Positions 25,689 through 33,232 of a stretch of 61,606 nucleotides of DNA are shown here, in pieces; the first letter of the stretch is position 1, and every line of letters starts with the position of its first letter. The DNA is from Pseudomonadota bacterium (GTDB taxonomy: Bacteria > Pseudomonadota > Alphaproteobacteria > Rhodospirillales > Rhodospirillaceae): NCBI GenBank assembly GCA_020160875.1, contig JAIUPE010000007.1:1-61606 (forward strand), written 5' to 3'. Under the pieces are notes generated by a model. It did no database searches. It was not told the DNA's origin and saw only the letters and a list, made by a program, of their open reading frames with translations. A program made the translations under genes and the position numbers.

Positions 25689-27278
25689 TTATTGCGCGGG
25701 CGTGGCCGCATGCGCGCGCGGTGGCGGCACACGCGCGTGCGAGGCTTGTTCATAGTCGTAGGCCAGCGCCAACAACGTGGCTTCGCTCCACGCCGTGCCG
25801 GCGAAGGATAATCCCACCGGCAATCCGTTCACGAGGCCCATGGGAACGGAGAGGATCGGATAACCGGCGACAGCCGTCGTGGTCGTGAGCGAAGCGGGGG
25901 CGGTGCCGCGTTCGGCGGGGATGGGGCCGCTTCCCGGTGTGCCGTCGGGCGGCAGCACGCCCGCCGGTCCACCCGTCGGGGTGACAATGGCGACGACATC
26001 GTATTCCTTGAGGATGCGGTCGATGCCGTCATCGCGCGTCATCTTCAAGGCTTTGGTCATGTTCTCGATGTAGGCCGGGTTCTGCCGGCCGCCCTGTGTC
26101 GCCTCGGAATCTTCCCACAGATCCATCTTGTGCATGTTTTCCCGCGGATCGGCTTTGCTGAAGGCGATGAGATCGGCGAGCGACTTCACCGTCACCGTAT
26201 CCGGCGTCGCGGCCAGATAGGCCGTGAGGTCTTCCTTGAAGTCGTGCAGCAGGGTCACGCGCATTTCAGGACGGGGATCGATCAGGATATCCGCAGGCAC
26301 CTCGATCAATTCCGCGCCTTGCGCCTTCAGGGTCGCGAGCGCCTTGTCGAACAGCGCGCCCACAACCGCTGCATTGTCACCAGACGGACGGATGACGGCG
26401 ACGCGTTTGCCTTGAAGCGCGTCTTCGCTCAGCGCCGCGACATAGTCCGTTTTATGCGCATCCGCTTCCGCCGACCATTTGTCCCAGGGGTCGCTTCCGG
26501 CCATCACCGTCAACACCATCGCGGCGTCGCGCACATTGCGGGCCATGGGTCCGCCGGTATCCTGTGTCAAACTGATTGGCACGATCCCGCGGCGCGAGAC
26601 CAGCGCGATCGTGGGCTTCACCCCGACCACGCCGTTGACGTTCGCGGGGCTGACGATGGACCCGCCGGTCTGCGTGCCGATCGTGGCGGCCGCAAAGCTC
26701 ATCGCCGCCGAGATGCCCGACCCGTTGCTCGAACCCGCCGCCGTGCGCGTGATGTCGTAAGGATTCTTCGTGCTGCCACCGACGGTGCTGCCGTTGAGCA
26801 GCGAAGACGTGCGAAATCCCGCGAACTGTTGTGTGTTGGCCTTGCCGAGAATGACCGCGCCGGCCGCGCGCAGGCGCTTCACCACTTCAGAGTCCGCGGC
26901 GGGATAATTCTTTTCAAGCGCGAAAGATCCCGCGGTTGTCGGCATGCCGACGGCGTCGAAATTGTCTTTAAAGAGGAGCGGGATGCCGTCGAGCGGGCCG
27001 ATCGCCTGCCCCGCCGCGCGGCGCTTGTCGGAGGCGCTCGCTTGCTCCAGCGCATCCGGCGCGATCATGATGATCGCGTTCAGCGGCTCTTCCATGGTCT
27101 CGATGCGGTGGATGTAAGCCTTGGTGATTTCGACCGAGGTCGTTTTGCCGGCCGCGAGATCGACGGCGACCTGAGAGAGCGGCGCTTCTTCGACGGAATA
27201 GGCTTCTGGCGCCTTTTTCTCCGAACAGGCCGCGAGCGGCAGAGCCAACGTCAGCAGGACCAGCAGGCGAGTGCGCAT
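25689..27278 (-). CDS. Exported amidase-signature lipoprotein
   Basis: The N-terminus is a lipoprotein signal (LLVLLTLALPLAAC-S; the lipobox cysteine is about residue 18), so the enzyme should sit in the periplasm, anchored to a membrane. Residues about 50-510 are an amidase-signature domain with the Ser-cisSer-Lys triad: Lys in LLFKDNFD, cis-Ser in AAGSSNGSG and nucleophile Ser in GTQTGGSIVSPA. The SIVSPANVNGVVG and ALVSRRGIVPIS segments resemble the peptide-amidase branch rather than GatA. It probably hydrolyses C-terminal or small amides. The usual TDTGGS and GGSSGGS motifs are changed to TQTGGS and GSSNGSG, but the triad is present. Length 529 is normal. Confidence 0.88.
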   Translation of the reverse strand: MRTRLLVLLTLALPLAACSEKKAPEAYSVEEAPLSQVAVDLAAGKTTSVEITKAYIHRIETMEEPLNAIIMIAPDALEQASASDKRRAAGQAIGPLDGIPLLFKDNFDAVGMPTTAGSFALEKNYPAADSEVVKRLRAAGAVILGKANTQQFAGFRTSSLLNGSTVGGSTKNPYDITRTAAGSSNGSGISAAMSFAAATIGTQTGGSIVSPANVNGVVGVKPTIALVSRRGIVPISLTQDTGGPMARNVRDAAMVLTVMAGSDPWDKWSAEADAHKTDYVAALSEDALQGKRVAVIRPSGDNAAVVGALFDKALATLKAQGAELIEVPADILIDPRPEMRVTLLHDFKEDLTAYLAATPDTVTVKSLADLIAFSKADPRENMHKMDLWEDSEATQGGRQNPAYIENMTKALKMTRDDGIDRILKEYDVVAIVTPTGGPAGVLPPDGTPGSGPIPAERGTAPASLTTTTAVAGYPILSVPMGLVNGLPVGLSFAGTAWSEATLLALAYDYEQASHARVPPPRAHAATPAQ

Positions 27279-27358
27279 CTTCTATCCTCCGGGCAGCGGC
27301 GGGAAGGACAGGCAGCTTGGCGACAACGACGGCCAAAGTAAATGCGCGGCGCGTATGA

Positions 27359-27447
27359 TGGTGCCCACTGCCGGACTTGAACCGGCACGTCCCTTTCGGA
27401 ACTACGGATTTTAAGTCCGTTGCGTCTACCAATTCCGCCAAGCGGGC
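27359..27447 (-). tRNA. tRNA-Leu (UAA)
   Basis: Read on the minus strand, the 5' acceptor GCCCGCT pairs with AGTGGGC at the 3' end. The anticodon loop CTTAAAA gives anticodon TAA. There is a long variable arm, a TTCAAGTC T-loop and an encoded CCA at 27361-27359. All cloverleaf parts are present, so the gene is intact. Confidence 0.95.
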
Positions 27448-27495
27448 ACGGGCGAGGATAGATGGGGCGTAACCTAACGGTCAGCCCGGTCGGGC

Positions 27496-27518
27496 GCAAT
27501 CGCTAGAGGCCGCGCATG
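27496..27518. repeat. 23-bp direct repeat, copy 1
   Basis: An exact copy of 28662-28684. Read on the minus strand it spells the last four codons (MRGL) and stop of the flavin oxidoreductase gene, yet lies 1.17 kb away, between the tRNA and the glycosyltransferase-like gene. It overlaps a perfect 8-bp inverted repeat (27512-27519 with 27523-27530). Confidence 0.85.
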
Positions 27519-27534
27519 CTTGGCATGCGCTACG

Positions 27535-28605
27535 CTAAGATTGTACGGCCGAATAGCGCCGGAAGAGAGCTGCGTAGGGTGTATCGGCCGTCATAAGAAG
27601 GCCCTTTGCCGCGCCGGCCGTGAAAGCAAGCGTCCCGTCTATAGACGCTCCGTCAACGCGCGCGGTTTCTGGTCCGTAGAGCGTCAAATGCGGGCGGCAA
27701 TGAAGCCATGCGGCAAATAGCGCGTATTGATCGGCACCCCAAAATGGCTTGTGCATAAGGCCATCGAGGATGTTCGCGATCGTACGCGCATATCCGGTTG
27801 GCTCCTTTCTCAATGTCACGACGCAGGCGCTGAAGTGATGCACGGGTTCAAAACGGCCCGCCCGTATGCGCATGCCGCAGCCATTCGCCAACAGATGCAT
27901 GGGATTACGCACCACAAGACCGTCGGCGTCGATCGTACAAAGTGTGTGCTCCGACTGAGCCGCCGCCTCGGCAAAGCGCAACATCCTTGCAGTGTTGTAG
28001 TAGGTTTCGGGTTTGATTCCATGCCCCGCGATAAAAGATGCCGCGTTTTCATGCGTGCTGGTGATATCGAGATCAAGTGGCGCAAGGCGGCGCCATTGGT
28101 CGGCGTCGGTATCCATCATATGGATATGGATAGGAGCTCCGGGAGATTGAACCGCGAGGGAGCGCAGTAAGGGCGCGGCAAAGATCTGAAAATATCTTTT
28201 GTCGCATGCGATAAAGAATGATGGCCGGTCAGGCCACCGACCGTGTATCGCGGGCAATCCGGATGAGGGCGGTGAATTCGGGCGAGCGGCGAACCGCATC
28301 TGGCCCATGTGCTCGGCTGGAGCCAGGTTTTGATATACCGCCAATTCGCTGTCGGCATCGGCATAACGTCCTATTAAGACCAGAACGAATGCACGTATCA
28401 GCCGGAGCGATGGGTTTGTGGGGTATTGCCGAAGTGCTTCTGCCGTCGCGGGATCGAGCTCTGAAACAATTTGTTTGCTGAAGCGAACCGGGAAATCGGA
28501 AAAGTCGAGGACATGATCCGGCGGGAGGCCAAATGCCTTCCGGCCTTCTCGTTCTTCGTTCGTAAGGCGGTTTAGTAGATTCTGAATGAGTTGAGCGACA
28601 TTCAC
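27535..28605 (-). CDS. Glycosyltransferase-like protein (GT-A type)
   Basis: The 356-residue protein has no signal peptide. Residues about 120-330 look like a GT-A nucleotide-sugar transferase: FFIACDKRYFQIFAAPLLRS at the N-edge of the fold, a YYNTARMLRFAEAA helix and the metal-binding TIDADG (DxD). A WGADQYALFAAW segment near the end is typical of such enzymes. The first ~110 residues are a helical, TPR-like stretch (ALRQYPTNPSLRLIRAFVLV). The donor and acceptor are unknown. The gene is isolated, slightly less GC-rich than its neighbours by eye, and bracketed by the 23-bp direct repeat, which suggests it arrived as a unit. Confidence 0.6.
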   Translation of the reverse strand: MNVAQLIQNLLNRLTNEEREGRKAFGLPPDHVLDFSDFPVRFSKQIVSELDPATAEALRQYPTNPSLRLIRAFVLVLIGRYADADSELAVYQNLAPAEHMGQMRFAARPNSPPSSGLPAIHGRWPDRPSFFIACDKRYFQIFAAPLLRSLAVQSPGAPIHIHMMDTDADQWRRLAPLDLDITSTHENAASFIAGHGIKPETYYNTARMLRFAEAAAQSEHTLCTIDADGLVVRNPMHLLANGCGMRIRAGRFEPVHHFSACVVTLRKEPTGYARTIANILDGLMHKPFWGADQYALFAAWLHCRPHLTLYGPETARVDGASIDGTLAFTAGAAKGLLMTADTPYAALFRRYSAVQS

Positions 28606-28661
28606 TAGCGGCGAGCCTCATCTTCACGATGATCGCACCCTACCGTTCAGCTTCGTTCCAG

Positions 28662-28684
28662 GCAATCGCTAGAGGCCGCGCATG
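28662..28684. repeat. 23-bp direct repeat, copy 2
   Basis: The second copy overlaps the native 3' end of the flavin oxidoreductase gene (stop at 28669-28671). With copy 1 it encloses 1,143 bases holding only the glycosyltransferase-like gene. Confidence 0.85.
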
Positions 28685-29655
28685 GCCTGGGCGAGAATCT
28701 CATAGGAACGTACGCGCGCCGCATGATCGAAAATCATGCCGGTGGCCATGATTTCATCGGCGCCGGTTTCGGCGATGGTTTTGGCAAGGCCCGCGCGGAC
28801 GGTCTCGGCCGATCCGACGAAAGTATAGCGCAGCATGCGTTCCACATGCGCCTTCTCCGCCGGACTCCAGATCGCATCCATATCATCAACCGGCGGCGGT
28901 AACTGCGTGCGGGCGTTGCGGATGATGCCGACGAAGGCCTGTTGCACTGAGGTCGCGATGCGTTGCGCCTGTGCATCCGTATCGGCGGCGACAACGCCGA
29001 CACCGACCACGGCATAAGGTTTGGCGAGTTGCGCCGATGGCTTGAAACGGGCGCGGTAGATGTCGAGCGCTTCCATCAAGGCATCCGGAGCAAAGTGGGA
29101 GGCGAAGGCAAACGGAAGGCCCATGTGCGCGGCGAGCTGTGCGCCGAACAGGCTCGAGCCCAGCATCCACAGCGGCACCTGCGTGCCGACACCGGGCACC
29201 GCGCGGATGCGTTGATCCGGTTGCGCGGGGCCTAACAAGGCCTGCAACTCGGCGACGTCCTGCGGAAAACGTTCCGCGGCGCCGGGATCGCGACGCAAGG
29301 CGCGCCAGGTCAGTTGATCGGTGCCCGGCGCGCGGCCAAGCCCGAGATCGATGCGGCCCGGATAAAGCGACTCAAGCGTTCCGAACTGCTCGGCGATCAC
29401 GAGCGGGGAGTGATTGGGCAGCATGATGCCGCCCGAGCCCACACGGATGGTTGACGTGCCGCCCGCGATGTGACCGATCACGACCGAGGTCGCCGCGCTG
29501 GCGATGCCCGGGAAATTGTGGTGCTCGGCGAGCCAGTAGCGCGTGTAGCCCCAGCGCTCCGCATGCTGCGCGAGGTCGAGCGAATGGCGTAAGGATTCCC
29601 CAGCGGTTGTGCCTTGGGGGATCGGTGCGAGATCAAGAACGGAATATTGGGTCAT
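28669..29655 (-). CDS. LLM-class flavin-dependent oxidoreductase (luciferase-like)
   Basis: ATG 29655 ([15 protein letters not shown]) gives 328 residues, the usual length; the open frame further upstream overlaps the divergent gene. The TIM-barrel pattern of bacterial luciferase-like monooxygenases is clear: [36 protein letters not shown] and [13 protein letters not shown]. This matches the MsnO8-type subgroup. Members use FMNH2 or F420 with an unknown small substrate. The gene is divergent from the pseudouridine synthase gene with 94 bases between. Its last codons are duplicated 1.17 kb downstream (23-bp repeat). Confidence 0.9.
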   Translation of the reverse strand: MTQYSVLDLAPIPQGTTAGESLRHSLDLAQHAERWGYTRYWLAEHHNFPGIASAATSVVIGHIAGGTSTIRVGSGGIMLPNHSPLVIAEQFGTLESLYPGRIDLGLGRAPGTDQLTWRALRRDPGAAERFPQDVAELQALLGPAQPDQRIRAVPGVGTQVPLWMLGSSLFGAQLAAHMGLPFAFASHFAPDALMEALDIYRARFKPSAQLAKPYAVVGVGVVAADTDAQAQRIATSVQQAFVGIIRNARTQLPPPVDDMDAIWSPAEKAHVERMLRYTFVGSAETVRAGLAKTIAETGADEIMATGMIFDHAARVRSYEILAQAMRGL

Positions 29656-29749
29656 GGACGCCTCAAATGTGTCAGTAACGTAGGGAGCGCTATGCTCTGA
29701 TGCAACGCGCGCTTGACCCGGCCCGTATCTTTGCGGCAAAGCCTCGTCC

Positions 29750-30505
29750 ATGCCGAACCCCGCAGCAGCGCCCATTTCCCAGGCCGAGATCGAATCCCGC
29801 GTGCTTTACCGCGACGCGATGATTTTGGTGATCGACAAGCCGACTGCGATGCCGGTGCATGCCGGCTTCGGCGGCGGTCCGAACCTTGAGCAATCCTTCG
29901 TGCATCTGACCTTTGGTTTGCCGCGCACGCCCTCGCTTGCGCATCGTCTCGACCGCGATACATCGGGCTGTCTCGTACTCGGCCGGCATTCGAAAGCGCT
30001 GCGTCAGGTCGGCGATCTGTTCGCGAGCGGGAAAATTCGCAAAACCTACTGGGCCATCGTCGATGGGCGTCCCCGCGAAGACGAGGGACGTATCAAACTC
30101 GCGCTCGCCAAGATCACTGGGCAGGGCGCCGGGTGGAAGATGAAGGCCGATCCCAATGGCCAGCCGGCGATCACCGACTATAAGGTGCGCGGTTCTATCG
30201 AGACGCCGGATGGGATCCGTAGCTGGGTTGAATTTCATCCTCACACGGGCCGTACGCACCAGATCCGCGTGCATGCCGCGTTGCTCGATTGTCCCGTGAT
30301 GTGCGATCGCGTCTACGGACGCGCTGGCACCAAGGCCGCCGAAGGTCAGCTCATGCTGCACGCCCGTGCGGTGGCGATCCCGCTTTATCCCAAGAAGGAC
30401 CCGATCCGCGTGCGTGCGCCGGCGCCGGCGCATATGATCGAGTTGCTGATGGCATGCGGTTTTAAGGGCGATACGCCCGAAAAAGATGGGGCGAAGGACG
30501 CTTAG
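29750..30505 (+). CDS. RluA-family pseudouridine synthase
   Basis: The 251-residue protein carries the RluA catalytic motif HRLDRDTSG (about residues 65-73; Asp is the nucleophile), the KTYWAIVDG strand and the [15 protein letters not shown] motif (about 163-177). It lacks an S4 domain at the N-terminus. It isomerises specific uridines in rRNA or tRNA; which ones cannot be told from sequence. The start at ATG 29750 is 94 bases from the divergent oxidoreductase start. Its stop overlaps that of the convergent CinA-like gene by four bases. Confidence 0.92.
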   Translation: MPNPAAAPISQAEIESRVLYRDAMILVIDKPTAMPVHAGFGGGPNLEQSFVHLTFGLPRTPSLAHRLDRDTSGCLVLGRHSKALRQVGDLFASGKIRKTYWAIVDGRPREDEGRIKLALAKITGQGAGWKMKADPNGQPAITDYKVRGSIETPDGIRSWVEFHPHTGRTHQIRVHAALLDCPVMCDRVYGRAGTKAAEGQLMLHARAVAIPLYPKKDPIRVRAPAPAHMIELLMACGFKGDTPEKDGAKDA

Positions 30506-31251
30506 GCATCGCTGCGCGGATCGCCGCCCTGGGCGCGCATCAGCGTCGCGACTTCTTCCAAGGCTTTGTCGATCAATGCACGGTCCGTGCCGCGCGCGAC
30601 AATGCTGGTGTGAAAGCCGCCGTCGCGCATCGAGGGATAACTGCCAATCGCGACGCTTGGATATTTCTTCTGAATCGCCGCAAGGCCAGTGGCGATGTCG
30701 CCCTCGCGTACGCCGGCGCCGATGTTCCCCGACAGCATCGGCGCCCCGCCTTTCAGCTGCGGCGCCAGCGATTCAAACATCGCATGGGCTATGCTCGGGA
30801 CGCCCGCGAGGACGAAGACATTCTCGATGCGGAATCCCGGCGCGATCGTCATTTCGCTCTCGATCAGGCTGACGCCCGGCCCATCGGGCACTTCCGCCAT
30901 CTTGAGGCGCGCTTCATTGAGCCGGTCGCCGAAATAAGCGGTCATGCGTTGCACAACGCCTTCATGCCGGATCACTTGGCGGCCAAACGCGCGCGCGACA
31001 CACAGCGTCGTGATGTCGTCATGGGTGGGGCCGATCCCACCCGTCGTGATCACATAGGTGTATCTGGCCCGCATTGTATTCAACGTATCGACAATGACAT
31101 CGGCGTCGTCCGGGATGACCCGGGCTTCTTTCAGCCGCACGCCGAGTTCGGCGAACCGCGCTGCGAAATACTTGAGGTTTGCGTCTTGCGTGCGGCCCGA
31201 CAGGATTTCATCGCCGATAATAAGGACGCAAGCCGTGGGGGCGTCGCTCAT
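30502..31251 (-). CDS. CinA-like molybdopterin-binding domain protein
   Basis: The start at ATG 31251 overlaps the MutT stop by four bases, and the first strand (CVLIIGDEILSGRTQDANLK) is the classic CinA/MoaB opening. TTGGIGPTHDD (about 70-80) is the molybdopterin-binding-domain signature. Only this N-terminal domain is present (249 residues); the C-terminal amidase domain of full CinA is missing, a common alphaproteobacterial arrangement. Relatives act in pyridine-nucleotide recycling (ADP-ribose pyrophosphatase-like), but that activity is not certain for this form. It is the last gene of argJ-mutT-cinA. Confidence 0.88.
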   Translation of the reverse strand: MSDAPTACVLIIGDEILSGRTQDANLKYFAARFAELGVRLKEARVIPDDADVIVDTLNTMRARYTYVITTGGIGPTHDDITTLCVARAFGRQVIRHEGVVQRMTAYFGDRLNEARLKMAEVPDGPGVSLIESEMTIAPGFRIENVFVLAGVPSIAHAMFESLAPQLKGGAPMLSGNIGAGVREGDIATGLAAIQKKYPSVAIGSYPSMRDGGFHTSIVARGTDRALIDKALEEVATLMRAQGGDPRSDA

Positions 31252-31727
31252 AGCCAATCCTGCAGGATAGGGATCAACGGGATATCCGCCGCCGGCATCG
31301 GATAATCGCGCAGTTTGTCGGCGCGCACCCAGGCCATGTTCTGGTTTTCCCGTGCCGTCAATTTGCCGCGCCACTGACGGCATACATACAGCGGCATCAA
31401 AAGATGGAACTTCTCATAAGAATGAGAGGCGAAGGTCAGCGGCGCGAGGCAGCTGGTACGGATGTCGACGCCGAGCTCCTCGTGCAACTCGCGGATGAGC
31501 GCGGCTTCGGGCGTCTCGCCTTCGTGCACCTTGCCGCCCGGGAATTCCCATAAACCTGCCAGCGGTTTTCCTTCAGGACGCTGCGTCAGAAGGATGCGGT
31601 TGTCCGCGTCGAGCAGCGCGACGGCGACGACGGTGAGAATCGGCAGGCCCACGCGCGGCTCTTCGCCGGCGCTCCAGCAGCCGTCTTCGTCGTCGAGATG
31701 CGCGCCTTCAGGTGCGGTAGGAGCCAT
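31248..31727 (-). CDS. mutT: (Deoxy)nucleoside triphosphate pyrophosphohydrolase, MutT type
   Basis: The Nudix box is complete (GGKVHEGETPEAALIRELHEELG, written here in full only as its known pattern GX5EX7REUXEEXGU, about residues 62-84). The preceding QRPEGKPLAGLWEFPGG is the MutT/8-oxo-dGTP signature. It hydrolyses oxidised dGTP so that it is not built into DNA. ATG 31727 gives 159 residues and overlaps argJ by 20 bases. The first ~28 residues are unlike other MutT proteins, so a downstream GTG (in EEPRVGLPI) may be the true start. It overlaps the CinA-like gene by four bases, and together with argJ forms one operon. Confidence 0.85.
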   Translation of the reverse strand: MAPTAPEGAHLDDEDGCWSAGEEPRVGLPILTVVAVALLDADNRILLTQRPEGKPLAGLWEFPGGKVHEGETPEAALIRELHEELGVDIRTSCLAPLTFASHSYEKFHLLMPLYVCRQWRGKLTARENQNMAWVRADKLRDYPMPAADIPLIPILQDWL

Positions 31728-32940
31728 TGATGTCGATATAGCCATGGGTGAGATCGCAGGTCCACACAACAGCGGCGCCGTTGCCGATCCCGACGTCCAC
31801 ATCGATGCCGATCTCTTGGCCCTTCATATGGGTTACCACCGGCGTTTCGTCGTAGTTCGGCACCGGGGCGCCGTCGCGTGTGATGGTCACGCCACCCACC
31901 GCGATCGTGAGCTTGTCGCGGTCGGCGCGCTCGCCGGCCTTGCCCACGGCCATGACGATACGGCCCCAGTTGGCGTCTTCGCCGGCGATGGCCGTCTTCA
32001 CCAGGGGCGAATTGGCGATGGAAAGCGCGATGCGGCGCGCCGCCTTGTCGTGCTCGGCGCCCGCGACGCGGATCTCGATGAACTTGGTGGCGCCTTCGCC
32101 GTCCCGCGCGACGAGCTTGGCCAGCTCGATCAAAAGGGAGTCGAGCGCGCTCTTGAAGGCGCCGACGCGCCGATCACTGAGGGATTCAATGGGTGTATGG
32201 CCAGCTTTTCCGGTCGCGAACAGGAGCAGGGTATCGGACGTCGATGTATCGCTGTCGACCGTCATGCAGTTGAAGCTGAGATCGGCGCCCGCGGAAATCA
32301 GGTGTTGTGCCACGCCGGGCGCGAGCGCGGCGTCGGTGAACACATAGGCCAGCATTGTGCCCATATCCGGCGCGATCATGCCGGAGCCCTTGCAAAAGCC
32401 GTTGATCGTCACGGCCTTGCCGTCGATGGACAGGCTGCGTGTCGCGAGTTTGGGGAAGGTGTCGGTGGTCATGGTCGCCTGCGCCGCGGCCAGCCAGTCG
32501 GTGGCGCTGAGCTTTTCCGCAATCAGTGGCAGCGCGTCGGTGATCTTCTCGACCGGCAGCGGCACGCCGATGGTCCCGGTGGAAGAGACGAACACTTCCT
32601 CTGGTTTGCAACCGAAGGTCTTGGCCGCCGCCGCGCAGGTCGCGCCCACATCGGCGACACCCTGTTTCCCGGTGAAGGTGTTGGCGTTGCCCGCATTGAC
32701 GACCGCTACACGGCCCGACCCGCCCTTCAGGTGGGCGCGGCAACTTTCGACCGGGGCGGACGCCGTCAGCGAGCGGGTCAGGACGCCCCCCACCGTTGTG
32801 CCGGGCTCCATGACCGCAACCATAAGGTCCGAACGCCCCTTGTAACGGATACCCGCCGCATAATGGGCAAGGCGGACGCCTGCGATCGGTGGAAGGGTGG
32901 GAACGGTCGCGGGCGCGAGCGGCGAGACTTTCGTGGCCAT
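31708..32940 (-). CDS. argJ: Glutamate N-acetyltransferase / amino-acid N-acetyltransferase
   Basis: ArgJ transfers the acetyl group from N-acetylornithine to glutamate in the cyclic arginine pathway and may also use acetyl-CoA. The 410-residue precursor shows the family motifs: VVNAGNANTFTGKQG, SSTGTIGVPL, and the self-cleavage site in GMIAPDMGTML, where the threonine becomes the N-terminal nucleophile of the beta chain (about residue 190). The usual ATML is GTML here; the threonine is intact. ATG 32940 fits the known N-terminus. The gene is divergent from secA across 292 bases and starts the argJ-mutT-cinA operon. Confidence 0.93.
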   Translation of the reverse strand: MATKVSPLAPATVPTLPPIAGVRLAHYAAGIRYKGRSDLMVAVMEPGTTVGGVLTRSLTASAPVESCRAHLKGGSGRVAVVNAGNANTFTGKQGVADVGATCAAAAKTFGCKPEEVFVSSTGTIGVPLPVEKITDALPLIAEKLSATDWLAAAQATMTTDTFPKLATRSLSIDGKAVTINGFCKGSGMIAPDMGTMLAYVFTDAALAPGVAQHLISAGADLSFNCMTVDSDTSTSDTLLLFATGKAGHTPIESLSDRRVGAFKSALDSLLIELAKLVARDGEGATKFIEIRVAGAEHDKAARRIALSIANSPLVKTAIAGEDANWGRIVMAVGKAGERADRDKLTIAVGGVTITRDGAPVPNYDETPVVTHMKGQEIGIDVDVGIGNGAAVVWTCDLTHGYIDINGSYRT

Positions 32941-33136
32941 TCGGGTTCTTCGAGCAGATGGGTGGGCGAAAAAGGGTGTGCGCTTCAATGGCATAAGCGC
33001 CTGCGGCGAACAAGTTTGTCCGCTTTACATCGGAACCGGCGGGCGATTGCCGCGCAATCACGCGACCGTTATCCGCGTCCCAGCTGAAAAAGGCCCGAAT
33101 AATCAATGAATTCAGCGAAATCTTCGGTCCCTTCCG

Positions 33137-33165
33137 TTGACTTCACCCCCCTCTGCTTCTATCTC
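33137..33165 (+). promoter_or_regulatory. Sigma-70-like promoter of secA
   Basis: TTGACT (33137-33142), a 17-base spacer and TATCTC (33160-33165). The same -35 hexamer and spacing occur before ffh and sdhC. The leader to the secA ATG would be about 60 bases. Confidence 0.5.
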
Positions 33166-33232
33166 TCTCGCCAGCGTCTACCGGCGGTCGGCTTCGGCCA
33201 CGCGCCTTCCTGTCTCCCTCCTTGAGGTTCCA

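Noticed and set aside
27512-27530. Perfect 8-bp inverted repeat with a 3-base loop as a terminator for the glycosyltransferase-like gene
   Set aside because: No T-run follows on the minus strand; kept only as a note on the repeat boundary.
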